Shown here piece after piece: positions 51,054-60,603 of a DNA stretch of 64,000 nucleotides (its first letter is position 1; every line of letters begins with the position of its first letter). The stretch spans positions 62,001 to 126,000 of the forward strand of contig JAUHWH010000007.1 in the NCBI GenBank assembly GCA_030424715.1. The letters run 5' to 3'. The translations under genes and the position numbers were made by a program. This DNA comes from Bdellovibrionia bacterium. GTDB taxonomy: Bacteria > Bdellovibrionota > Bdellovibrionia > Bdellovibrionales > JAGQZY01. The notes beneath the pieces were generated by a model. That model made no database searches. It had not been told where the DNA came from and was given only the letters and a program-made list of their open reading frames with translations.

Positions 51054-52409
51054 TTAGAAAGAGTCGCTGCCGTTGAAGTTTGGATTTAAAAGAAGGGGGA
51101 CGAGTCGCGACTCGTTCTCTTCGCCAAACTTTTTACGAAATTCCATTTGATGGTATATATCGGCCAATTCTTCTGACATTGATCGGGTCACAGGGTATTT
51201 ATTCGATGGTGATTCGATTGGCACGCCGAGGAGCGAAAGCTCATCAAAGGCTCTGTTGGCCACTGCCATAAAGTTTTTTCGTTGCGCAAAGTTTGCTAAA
51301 AAATTAGCATCATTCACCAGAGGTGTCCAGTTAACTCCATGGGACTCCCTTGACACTCCATCGGCCACAGAAAAATTGAAAGGCTCAGAGCGATAGAGGC
51401 GCTGTCCAACGGTTTCTCCGTAAGTGATAAACAGAGGCCGTCTCTGGAATTGGGGTGTTTGCGAGACCATGGCCAAGTTGGCCAGAGAGGCCTTCTCGTG
51501 AACCCGGTAGGGTGTGTGGTAAGAGGCCATAATAAACTCATAGTAGAGTTCTTCAAGAATCTGATTTCTAAAAGGTGACGCCTTGTCGATAGCAAAAGAG
51601 GCTAGTTCGGCGACGATCCCCGTAGAAACTCGAAACTCTTTTCCATTGGCGTTGACCAGAACAACGGGGCTCACCCCATTGGACCTTAAGACTTCAAAGC
51701 CAAAAAAATCTTCGACGGGCAGGCGGAGTGGGTTTGGCACAGTGTTGGACAAGCTTTCAGTGTCCAGACGTCTCTTGAGTTCCATGCCGTCCATCCAGGG
51801 AAGGACACTTTTTTTGTTGGTCTCGAGGTTGCGAATGACAAGAAAAGGGGAGTAGACAATAACCCCCGAGCCAATAAGGAGCCCCTCTGGGGAAAACACT
51901 TCGGCTCGATAAGACTGGGGCAAAAGGCGATCGAGACCGGCAGGGTTAGCGACTTTGCGTTGATTAAAATCACTGTCCCAGCGGCGACGGGGATATTGTT
52001 CTGACAAAAACTTTGCCATCCGCTGCGATGATTCACGAGTCTCTTGGAATAGAGAACTTTCGGACTTTATGAAGTTGCTCTCGTTTGGTTCTAGCTCTTC
52101 AGTGCGGAAACGAATGGATGAACGAAAACCTCTCGTTGCATCGGAGATGATGTTTCGAGTGTAAGGCCTTGCTGATGGGCCACTAAAAATCGTGTGGTGA
52201 CTTGAGTGACTCACAACAGTGAGCTCTCCGGAAGTCCTTTGGTTTTTCGCGAGAGTCCACTGATCACTGATTTTTTCGGTTGAGCGAACATTCTTAGGTG
52301 AGAATGTTTGGCTGACTGGATTCGAAAATATTTCGACACAGCTTGAAGTGGCTTCAACCTGAAAAACGGCGCCAAAAGTAAGAACAATGAGTAAATGAAT
52401 AGGCCTCAT
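51054..52409 (-). CDS. Large secreted protein of unknown function
   Basis: 451 aa with a signal peptide (MRPIHLLIVLTFGAVFQVEA) and a mature N-terminus SSCVEIFSNP. Recognisable repeats or catalytic motifs are absent. A beta-rich middle (YRAEVFSPEGLLIGSGVIVY, FEVLRSNGVSPVVLVNANGK) is followed by a helical C-terminus (NFLANFAQRKNFMAVANRAFDEL). Part of the strong representation of exported unknowns in this half of the window. Confidence 0.7.
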   Translation of the reverse strand: MRPIHLLIVLTFGAVFQVEATSSCVEIFSNPVSQTFSPKNVRSTEKISDQWTLAKNQRTSGELTVVSHSSHHTIFSGPSARPYTRNIISDATRGFRSSIRFRTEELEPNESNFIKSESSLFQETRESSQRMAKFLSEQYPRRRWDSDFNQRKVANPAGLDRLLPQSYRAEVFSPEGLLIGSGVIVYSPFLVIRNLETNKKSVLPWMDGMELKRRLDTESLSNTVPNPLRLPVEDFFGFEVLRSNGVSPVVLVNANGKEFRVSTGIVAELASFAIDKASPFRNQILEELYYEFIMASYHTPYRVHEKASLANLAMVSQTPQFQRRPLFITYGETVGQRLYRSEPFNFSVADGVSRESHGVNWTPLVNDANFLANFAQRKNFMAVANRAFDELSLLGVPIESPSNKYPVTRSMSEELADIYHQMEFRKKFGEENESRLVPLLLNPNFNGSDSF

Positions 52410-52745
52410 GAGAGAGAAAGCTGCATAATATGTGCCAGGGGGGGGCTCTTATCATTAATGTCGAGAGGTTTCTTGTCTTGTTGTGAGCAAGAGGTAGAGT
52501 TGATCTGGCCGGGGGATAAGAGTTTTTGCTCCCCATCTTGCTAATTTCAGTCTGTCTACTTTATGATCGCCCCTGGCAAAATTTCACGGTTGCTCGGGGG
52601 GCTTTTTTGAATAATCTAGGGACTTTGCCAGCAGACTGTAGACAGAAGTCCATAATTATTGGCGCTACGATCTTGCTCTGGATCTCGGGGGCCTTGTCGA
52701 GGGCTTTCCCCCGTCGGGGAGCCATGAATGTGAGGGTTAATGACC
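52410..52745. other. Intergenic region without recognised features
   Basis: Lies between the secreted-protein start and the fghA stop. Small frames here are not supported by start signals or protein similarity. No convincing terminator for fghA was found. Confidence 0.35.
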
Positions 52746-53582
52746 CTAATTTTGCAGATACTGCAAATGGTGTTGGATGTGGTCTTCTATAAAACTACTG
52801 ATAAAGTAATAGCTGTGATCATAGCCTTCACGATAATTGACCTTGAAAGATTGATCGGCTTTGCTACAGGTGGTCTCAAGGTTATTGGTCAACAATTGCT
52901 CTTTTAGAAAGTCATCGCTCAAGCCTTGCTCAACCAGTAGAGTGCCATTGAATCTATGACCGGCTTCGATTAGCTCACAAGCGTCGTACTGTTTCCACAA
53001 CTCTTTGTCGTCACCCAGATATCCGGTGAAGGCTTTTTGCCCCCAGGGGGATGCGACTGGATTGACGATGGGGGAGAAGGCTGACACAGAAGCGAACAAC
53101 TCGGGTTCGCGCAGGCCAATCACTAAGGCACCATGGCCCCCCATGGAGTGACCAGAGATGGCAAAGCGTGAAACGCCGAAGTCGCCTTTAAGAAGGGTCA
53201 CAAGATCTTTCGTGATGTAGTCGTACATATTGTAATTGTTTTTGTAGAGGTCCGTTGTTGCGTTCAAATAAAAACCAGCACCGGTTCCGAAATCATAGCT
53301 GTCCTCAGAGCCAGGGATACCCAAACCTCTGGGCGAGGTGTCAGGGCAAATAACCATCGTGGTTGTGCCTGCAAGCACTTTTTGAGCGCCGGCTTTGGTA
53401 ATAAAATTCTCTTCGGTGCAGGTGAGGCCGGACAGCCAGATCAAGGCACTGTCGACTTGATCTGGGGGGCATGGTTTATGAACTGAGAACTTCATGGTGG
53501 TTTGTGTAGAAGCGCTTTGGTGCTGGCAAAACAGAGTCTCGCCACCAAAGGCTTTATGCCTTTTTAAGGTTTCAAAGCTCAT
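52746..53582 (-). CDS. fghA: S-formylglutathione hydrolase
   Basis: 278 aa esterase-D-type alpha/beta hydrolase that releases formate from S-formylglutathione. Seen: LSGLTCTEENF with the oxyanion region, TSPRGLGIPG, catalytic Ser in ISGHSMGGHGAL, and His in REGYDHSYYF near the C-terminus. Length and motifs match the family well. It starts two bases after the frmA stop, so the genes are coupled; together they detoxify formaldehyde to formate. Confidence 0.96.
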   Translation of the reverse strand: MSFETLKRHKAFGGETLFCQHQSASTQTTMKFSVHKPCPPDQVDSALIWLSGLTCTEENFITKAGAQKVLAGTTTMVICPDTSPRGLGIPGSEDSYDFGTGAGFYLNATTDLYKNNYNMYDYITKDLVTLLKGDFGVSRFAISGHSMGGHGALVIGLREPELFASVSAFSPIVNPVASPWGQKAFTGYLGDDKELWKQYDACELIEAGHRFNGTLLVEQGLSDDFLKEQLLTNNLETTCSKADQSFKVNYREGYDHSYYFISSFIEDHIQHHLQYLQN

Positions 53583-53584
53583 GA

Positions 53585-54751
<1,167 letters not shown>

Positions 54752-54908
54752 CTAAATGAGCTAAATAAAATGGTTCAGATGGAGCCTAAGATATCATTGG
54801 GCTTGGATCTGAAACAACAGAGGAATCCATTGTTGGCCCTTGTGTTAAAGGTTGACGACTTCTCCTCTCTCCGCTGAGGTCCGCCGTCAACTTTGTCCTG
54901 GGAATCGT

Positions 54909-56498
54909 CTACTTCTTGGTCGATTCAATGAATTCGTCAAAAGTTGTGGACTCGTCGAATGTGATGGTTTCATCGATTTGAATGATTCGATTGGCTATAG
55001 TTTGGGTGAACTCATGATCTTGCGACGCAAAAAGTAAAGTGCCATCGAATCGGCAGAGACCGTCGTTCAGAGCAGACACGGACTCCAGATCCAAGTGAGC
55101 GGTGGGTTGATCCATCAGCAGTACATTGGCTCCCGAGAGCATGAGTTTTGAGAGCATACAGCGCACTTTCTCACCACCCGAAAGAACATTGGCCTTTTTT
55201 AGAGCGTCGTCTTTACTAAAAAGCATCTTGCCAAGGAACCCTCGAATAAAAGATTCATCTTTTTCTTCCGAGTATTGACGCAACCAATCGATGAGGCTGT
55301 CATCACAGCCATCAAAATATTTTGAATTGTCACTCGGAAAATAGTCTGAGGTGATGGTCACACCCCAATCAAAGCCGCCACTGTCTGGTTGAGTTTCACC
55401 GGCCAGGATATCAAACAGGGTCGAGATCGCTACGTCATTCTTGCTCACAAAGGCAATTTTATCTCCACGATTCACGCGAAAATTGAGGTTTTTCAAAATC
55501 GATTCGCCTTCGATCGTCTTCGACAGGTTCTCCACCATCAATATGTCATTGCCGGCCTCTCGTTTGGGGTCGAATCCAACAAAAGGGTAGCGTCTTGAAG
55601 ATACAGGCATGTCTGAGAGTTCCAGTTTTTCCAATTGCTTTTGTCGAGAGGTGGCTTGTTTCGACTTTGCGGCGTTGGCACTAAAACGAGAGATAAATTT
55701 TTTGAGCTCTTCGGCTTTGGCCTCATTTTTTTTGTTTTGATCGGCTTGCATGCGGCGATTGAGCTCGCAGGAGCGTCGCCAGAATTCATAGTTGCCGGCA
55801 AAGGTTTTAATCTTTCCATAATCAATGTCAGCAATATGGGTGCAAACTTTGTTCATGAAATAGCGGTCATGACTGACGACGATTACGGTGTTCTCAAAAT
55901 TCAGCAAGAAGTCTTCGAGCCATTGGATGGCGTAGATATCCAAGTGGTTGGTGGGCTCATCCAGTAAGAGGATGTCCGGTTGTCCAAACAGGGCCTGGGC
56001 TAGTAGGACTTTGACCTTCTGACTACCATCAAGCTCTTTCATGAGTTTATCGTTGTTCTCAACAGAAATGCCTAATCCCGCTAGCAGGATTCCGGCCTCT
56101 GACTCAATTTCGTACCCATTCATTTCGGCGAACTCAGACTCGAGCTCTGCTGATTTAATACCATCTTCTTCGGAGAAATCAGGTTTTGAATAGATGGCCT
56201 CACGCTCTTTCATGATACTATAGAGTCGTTCGTTACCCATGAGAACGGTATTTAAAACAGTTTCTTCATCAAAGGCATTTTGATCTTGCCGCAAAAAAGA
56301 GAGTCGTTGCTTTTTATCCTTAATGACCTGCCCAGACGAAGAGTCGATGTCGCCAGAGAGAATTTTTAAAAACGTGGATTTTCCAGCGCCATTGGCACCA
56401 ATCAGGCCATAGCAGTTGCCTGGGGTGAACTTGACGTTGACGTCTTCGAAGAGCGTTCGGCTGCCATATTTGAGTCCTAGGTCAGATGTGCTGATCAT
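54909..56498 (-). CDS. YbiT-like ABC-F protein with degenerate second ATPase domain
   Basis: 529 aa matching E. coli YbiT along its length (FSRFSANAAKSKQATSRQKQ linker, SSRRYPFVGF). NBD1 is intact: Walker [30 protein letters not shown]2 is altered: the Walker A position reads SKNDVAIST (Gly and Lys lost), the signature LSGGEKVR remains, Walker B is LLMDQPTAHLD with the catalytic Glu changed to Gln, and the switch is SQDHEF instead of SHDREF. So only site I can hydrolyse ATP normally. ABC-F proteins act on the ribosome; this one may be a slow or constitutively ATP-bound form. A C-terminal acidic tail rich in FDE repeats is present. Confidence 0.88.
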   Translation of the reverse strand: MISTSDLGLKYGSRTLFEDVNVKFTPGNCYGLIGANGAGKSTFLKILSGDIDSSSGQVIKDKKQRLSFLRQDQNAFDEETVLNTVLMGNERLYSIMKEREAIYSKPDFSEEDGIKSAELESEFAEMNGYEIESEAGILLAGLGISVENNDKLMKELDGSQKVKVLLAQALFGQPDILLLDEPTNHLDIYAIQWLEDFLLNFENTVIVVSHDRYFMNKVCTHIADIDYGKIKTFAGNYEFWRRSCELNRRMQADQNKKNEAKAEELKKFISRFSANAAKSKQATSRQKQLEKLELSDMPVSSRRYPFVGFDPKREAGNDILMVENLSKTIEGESILKNLNFRVNRGDKIAFVSKNDVAISTLFDILAGETQPDSGGFDWGVTITSDYFPSDNSKYFDGCDDSLIDWLRQYSEEKDESFIRGFLGKMLFSKDDALKKANVLSGGEKVRCMLSKLMLSGANVLLMDQPTAHLDLESVSALNDGLCRFDGTLLFASQDHEFTQTIANRIIQIDETITFDESTTFDEFIESTKK

Positions 56499-56650
56499 TG
56501 ATTTCGTCCTTACTGTCAGAATGGTTTTGGGACCCTTTTGTAGTATAGAGCAGGGCGGGTTGGCAACCTTTGGGCAAGGGGAGTTTTTGAAAATTCTTTC
56601 TGAACCAGAGATTTGTTTGACCCTCTGGCGCCGTCATTAAATAAGAGGGT

Positions 56651-57139
56651 ATGAGTCGTCAAGATATCTCCAACTTACCCGTTGTCATTGTCCCTTATCA
56701 AGACCAGTATCGTGCCGCCTTTCAAAGGCTCAACGAGCTTTGGATTGAGGAGGATTTTGAGATCGAAGAAGCCGATCGCCGAGTTTTACAGAACCCCCAG
56801 CGTGAGATTATTGATCGCGGAGGTTTTATTTTTATAGCGACCTTAGGGAGTGAGTCGGTAGGGGTCTGTGCGCTGATGAAGAGACAAGACCGACAGTATC
56901 CCTATGAGTTGGCAAAAATGGCTGTGTCGCCGTCGGCGCGGGGACGAAAAGTGGGGTGGCGTCTAGGTCAAGCGGTGATTGATCAAGCTCGATCGATGCA
57001 GGCCAAGCGACTGTTTCTCGAGAGCAACACAAAGTTGGAACCTGCGATTCGGCTTTACGAAAAATTGGGGTTTGTGAAAGTCTTGGGTCCGCCAACACCC
57101 TATGCCCGCTGTAATATCCAGATGCAGTTGGAGCTATAG
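56651..57139 (+). CDS. GNAT family N-acetyltransferase
   Basis: 162 aa. Motif A is MAVSPSARGRKVGWRLGQAV, with the acetyl-CoA pyrophosphate loop RGRKVG; motif B contains LFLESNTKLEPAIRLYEKLGF, both typical of MarR-fused or free GNATs acting on small amines or protein N-termini. The start at 56651 follows AAGAGGGT. It stands alone between the YbiT-like gene and a region of gene remnants. Confidence 0.85.
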   Translation: MSRQDISNLPVVIVPYQDQYRAAFQRLNELWIEEDFEIEEADRRVLQNPQREIIDRGGFIFIATLGSESVGVCALMKRQDRQYPYELAKMAVSPSARGRKVGWRLGQAVIDQARSMQAKRLFLESNTKLEPAIRLYEKLGFVKVLGPPTPYARCNIQMQLEL

Positions 57140-57231
57140 CATTGTTTCAACCAAGATGTTTACAGGAGTCCCTACCTGAGGCTTGCCAGTCACGCTGTTT
57201 GATCTGGTTAATAGTAGTGGACCAAGAGCGT

Positions 57232-57477
57232 TCATTGGGCGCCTCGGATTGAGCTGTATCCAAAAATTTTCTTTAGATGAGATGGTGCGGAAAACATTAA
57301 AAGCAAGTAGGCTCCCCAAAAACCGTAAAACACCAAACTGCAAAGCAGTAAGACAGATCTTCTGAACCGATGGGGGGAAATCCAGTATCCGAAAAGACTA
57401 AAAGCAAGAAAGAGAAGAAACGAAACAGACGTTATATTCACAATGTAAAGACTAGGGATTTCAAGAGCTCGCCTCAA
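57232..57477 (-). pseudogene. Remnant of an MBOAT-family O-acyltransferase (N-terminal fragment)
   Basis: An 81-codon frame whose first two hydrophobic segments, VSFLLFLAFSLFGYWI and RRSVLLLCSLVFYGFWGAYLLLM, match the N-terminus of AlgI/MBOAT acyltransferases (typically 450-500 aa). It then changes to unrelated sequence and stops, and no further MBOAT part is found in the neighbouring frames. Interpreted as a decayed gene. Confidence 0.55.
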
Positions 57478-57859
57478 GATTTATTTGGAATCTCGCAAAC
57501 TTCTGGGGGCAACGCCAGATCGGAGGCACCATTTTTCGGGGGGCTTCCGCCTCAGGTAGGGAGGACTGGGCTTGGGATGCACGAGTCTCCTCTCGGTGTT
57601 TACCGGACAAATAGAGGCTGCAAATGCCTTGCGTCAAAGCTTCAATCCCTCCAATGAGAAGCACAGATTTTATCGAAAAGGGGTTGTCGAGCTTGCTTAT
57701 AGGATTTGGCTGGGGGGGAAGTTGCTGAAATCACTGGACTGCCCAAGGGGTGTCAATCTGACTTTTAGTGACATCCTTTGACCTCGGTTGGTCTCAATAT
57801 TATCTTGTAAAGTCAGTGACTTACTATAGGTTGATTGTCTGTCGAACAAGGGGAGAGTT
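57478..57859. other. Intergenic region with no confident gene
   Basis: Several short overlapping frames occur on both strands, none with a recognised product or good start. The region together with the MBOAT remnant looks like decaying DNA. The sequence just before 57860 (GGGGAGAG) is the ribosome-binding site of the desaturase. Confidence 0.4.
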
Positions 57860-58882
57860 ATGCAAGCCTATGCCGACCTGAAAAAGAGACTACCCAGAGA
57901 AATGTTCAAACCGTTTTGGCCGCGATTGATTCCGATCATTTTGATTTGGTTGTCCGGTGCTGGATTGGTAGCCTCCATTGCCATTTTTGATCTCCATTGG
58001 GCTGTTAAAGTGGGCTTTGGATTGTTGGCTGGTTATTGCTGGTCGATCGGGGGCTTGTTTGCCCACGAGGTATTGCATGGCAGTGTGATTCGTAGCAAGC
58101 GTTGGCAAAACTTTATTGGTTTTTTCTGCTTCTTACCCTACGGGATATCGCCGACTTTTTGGCGCTATTGGCATAACAATTTGCACCACAGTCATACCCA
58201 AAAAATTATTAAGGACCCCGATGCCTATCCGACCCTTCGTATTTTTAAGTTGAGTCGTTTCACACAGTGGATGTTTCCGTTCACCCCAGGCTCGGGTCAT
58301 AAGCGCAGTTATCTTTATTTGTTTTTCTGGTTTTCTTTTAACGCCCAAGTGGTGCAACACTATTTTCGGTTCCGCAATGGTCTCTTTGACAAGCTCAATC
58401 ACAAGCAAGTCAATCGAGAACTCGCTCTTGGACTGGTGGTCCACATTGGTGCGCTGGCACTTATTGGCCCCAGTAATTGGCTTTTTGCTGCGGTTGTCCC
58501 GTTTTTAGTGATGAACTACTTACCATTTTCGTATATTTCAACGAACCACAACCTAAGCCCTTTGACCAAAGAGAATGATCCGTTGGCGAATTCATTGACC
58601 GTGACCAACCATCCCATCCTTGAGTTTATGCATGTCAACTTTGGATACCATGTGGAGCACCACTTGTTTCCGACTTTGTCGGGTGTTCACCTTAAAAAGC
58701 TGCATAAGATTTTAAAGGAGGAGTACCCCGGCAAGTACCAGTATATGCCCAAATGGCGCGCTCTACGAGCCCTTTACCGAACGCCTCGGGTTTACAAAAA
58801 TGCCAACACCCTTGTGCATCCGAAGACCGGTAAAACCTATCCGGCGCTGGGCTCTAGTGAATATCAAGAGGGTATGTACTGA
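57860..58882 (+). CDS. Membrane fatty acid desaturase
   Basis: 340 aa with four likely membrane helices. The three histidine boxes of acyl-lipid desaturases are in order: HEVLH (about residue 68), HNNLHHSH (about 105) and HVEHH (about 264), together binding a di-iron centre. The preceding NYLPFSYISTNHNLSP is also characteristic. Introduces double bonds into fatty acyl chains, using O2 and an electron donor. Regiospecificity cannot be read. The 3' end overlaps the convergent phosphatase gene by 19 bases. Confidence 0.9.
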   Translation: MQAYADLKKRLPREMFKPFWPRLIPIILIWLSGAGLVASIAIFDLHWAVKVGFGLLAGYCWSIGGLFAHEVLHGSVIRSKRWQNFIGFFCFLPYGISPTFWRYWHNNLHHSHTQKIIKDPDAYPTLRIFKLSRFTQWMFPFTPGSGHKRSYLYLFFWFSFNAQVVQHYFRFRNGLFDKLNHKQVNRELALGLVVHIGALALIGPSNWLFAAVVPFLVMNYLPFSYISTNHNLSPLTKENDPLANSLTVTNHPILEFMHVNFGYHVEHHLFPTLSGVHLKKLHKILKEEYPGKYQYMPKWRALRALYRTPRVYKNANTLVHPKTGKTYPALGSSEYQEGMY

Positions 58883-59850
58883 TCACTGAGTGGTTGTAGC
58901 ATCTTGATGCCGTAGGCGATGTCGTTATTGCGTTTTTGATGACGAACGACTTCGCCGGTAAAAGAGATTTGCTCCGTGGTTAGGTCACCAATTTTACCTT
59001 TTAAAATTTGTCCGACCTCAAAAATGCGGTCGCCGCCAGAAGTGTCGACAATCAGAAGACCAAATTCATTGTAGTTTACAGTACTAAAGAGATCGTAGCC
59101 TTCAGGTGTCTCAATGTAGACGGGGATCTCTCCCAAAAATCGCTTCGCCACCCTTGAGATCTGAGGGTTTTCTTTGAGAAAAGTCAGAGGAATCTCTTGC
59201 TTGGCGCGAACCTGATAAACCTCTCGGCTCAGGACCTCCATGGCGGTCAGGTGGCCGTTAAAAACGCAACCGGTATCAAGGTTAATCCGTCTCTCTGTTT
59301 GTTGGATTTCGGTGTTGGGGGTGTGGCCATGGACGATAGTTTTCTCCCAGGGAAAGTCGCTGTTCAGAAAGGTGTGCCGAATCCATGTTAGTTCATTGCG
59401 ATGTTTTTCGGGATCAATGTCTTTCAGATGAATATTGGGGACCCCCGCATGGACAAAAAAGTGGGACTCAGTTTCGTAGAAGACCGAAAGACTTTCCAGA
59501 AAAGCAAGGTGGTGTTTGGGGACCTCGTAGTGGTTGCCCTCGGTCACATAACTGGCCAGGGTGGCACTGCCTCCGTTGAGGATAAAGAATCCTGCTAAGG
59601 GCGATGAGGGATCTTTAAAGAACTCAAGCATCATGGCTTCATGATTGCCCAAGAGAGCCACCACGTGGTGCCGTGATTTAAGATCTAGAATGGTGTCAAT
59701 GACCTGTCTCGAATGCGGTCCGCGGTCGACGTAGTCGCCAAGAAAAACAACAGTCGAGTCGGCCTCTAGGGGCAATTGATCTAGGAGTTCGATGAGCTCA
59801 GTGGCGCATCCATGGATGTCTCCGATTGCAAACACTTTTCCCTGGCTCAT
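58864..59850 (-). CDS. PPP-family metallophosphatase fused to a PilZ-like domain
   Basis: 328 aa. Residues 1-215 are a calcineurin-type phosphatase: GDIHG, GDYVDRG, GNHE, FFVHAG and HGHTPN are the metal- and phosphate-binding motifs, as in PrpE and ApaH-like Ser/Thr or bis(5'-nucleosyl) phosphatases. Residues about 230-325 add a PilZ-like domain: RVAKR gives RxxxR, and NYNEFG stands in for D/NxSxxG with Ser replaced, followed by GQILKGKI and EVVRHQ, then YGIKM. This suggests c-di-GMP-responsive phosphatase activity. Usual relatives are about 220-250 aa without this extension. Confidence 0.82.
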   Translation of the reverse strand: MSQGKVFAIGDIHGCATELIELLDQLPLEADSTVVFLGDYVDRGPHSRQVIDTILDLKSRHHVVALLGNHEAMMLEFFKDPSSPLAGFFILNGGSATLASYVTEGNHYEVPKHHLAFLESLSVFYETESHFFVHAGVPNIHLKDIDPEKHRNELTWIRHTFLNSDFPWEKTIVHGHTPNTEIQQTERRINLDTGCVFNGHLTAMEVLSREVYQVRAKQEIPLTFLKENPQISRVAKRFLGEIPVYIETPEGYDLFSTVNYNEFGLLIVDTSGGDRIFEVGQILKGKIGDLTTEQISFTGEVVRHQKRNNDIAYGIKMLQPLSDQYIPS

Positions 59851-59863
59851 GGCCCTATTTTAG

Positions 59864-60316
59864 TTACATCGTAGAGTCGAGGTCAAAGGGATTGTCGTCG
59901 GAAACCAGTTTCTCTGGGTTGGTCACTTTCAGTTGATTCAGAAGTTTCGACTCTTCTCGAGAGCACACGGAAACCTGATAGCTGCCGGACCCACAACTGA
60001 CGTTGAAGTTGTATATGAACTTGGCCATTTTATCGGGATCATCGTTCAGCTCACAAGTGTCGGCAGAGCCTTCTGTTTTAAAGACAGATTTTACATCGCA
60101 GCCAGCGGCCTTTGAAAACTTGGGGCGTACGCTACTGGGGAGCCTCGTTTTTACACTGTCTTGGATGCTTTGGGCATTCCAAAACAGTTGGGTCACGGCC
60201 TGGGCTTCGGATTGTGTGATAGGGAGTTCATCGAACAAGCCCGTATCAATATCGTTGGCGTGGGCAATCAGAGGATAAACAAGAAAAAAAGTAAAAAGTG
60301 TGATTGTGTTTTTCAT
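59864..60316 (-). CDS. Secreted protein of unknown function
   Basis: 150 aa with a signal peptide (MKNTITLFTFFLVYPLIAHA). The mature part has four Cys (AGCDVK, DTCEL, VSCGS, VSVCSR), likely two disulfides, and an acidic C-terminus (SDDNPFDLDSTM). No domain recognised. It precedes the phosphatase-PilZ gene by 13 bases on the same strand and is probably cotranscribed with it. Confidence 0.65.
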   Translation of the reverse strand: MKNTITLFTFFLVYPLIAHANDIDTGLFDELPITQSEAQAVTQLFWNAQSIQDSVKTRLPSSVRPKFSKAAGCDVKSVFKTEGSADTCELNDDPDKMAKFIYNFNVSCGSGSYQVSVCSREESKLLNQLKVTNPEKLVSDDNPFDLDSTM

Positions 60317-60475
60317 AATATCGCCTTTCGTCGAGGGATACTAATATCTTACTGTAATCACTAACTTTCTCAAAGAATCAATATGAGAAAAATCAATTTT
60401 GTTTGATAGAAAAAGTCGAATTCATAAACACTCTATCGAAAAGATAAAAAAAGTGTCGAACTCTTTTCTATTTTT

Positions 60476-60562
60476 TTAGTCTTCTCGAGGAGAGTTAGAA
60501 AATTGGATTTGATTGTCATTCCAAAAACACACTTCAATCTCATGACCACTGGGGTCCTGCAT
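60476..60562 (-). pseudogene. Possible remnant of a VOC/glyoxalase-family protein (C-terminal fragment)
   Basis: A 28-codon open stretch reads MQDPSGHEIEVCFWND and continues to TAA. D-P-S/D-G-x-x-I/L-E is the closing strand of glyoxalase/bleomycin-resistance (VOC) domains. An in-frame stop lies just upstream, and no N-terminal part is present, so this looks like the tail of a deleted gene. Confidence 0.4.
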
Positions 60563-60603
60563 GATCTAGAGACACCACGATGCAGCTCCTTTTTTTAAGA
60601 AAC

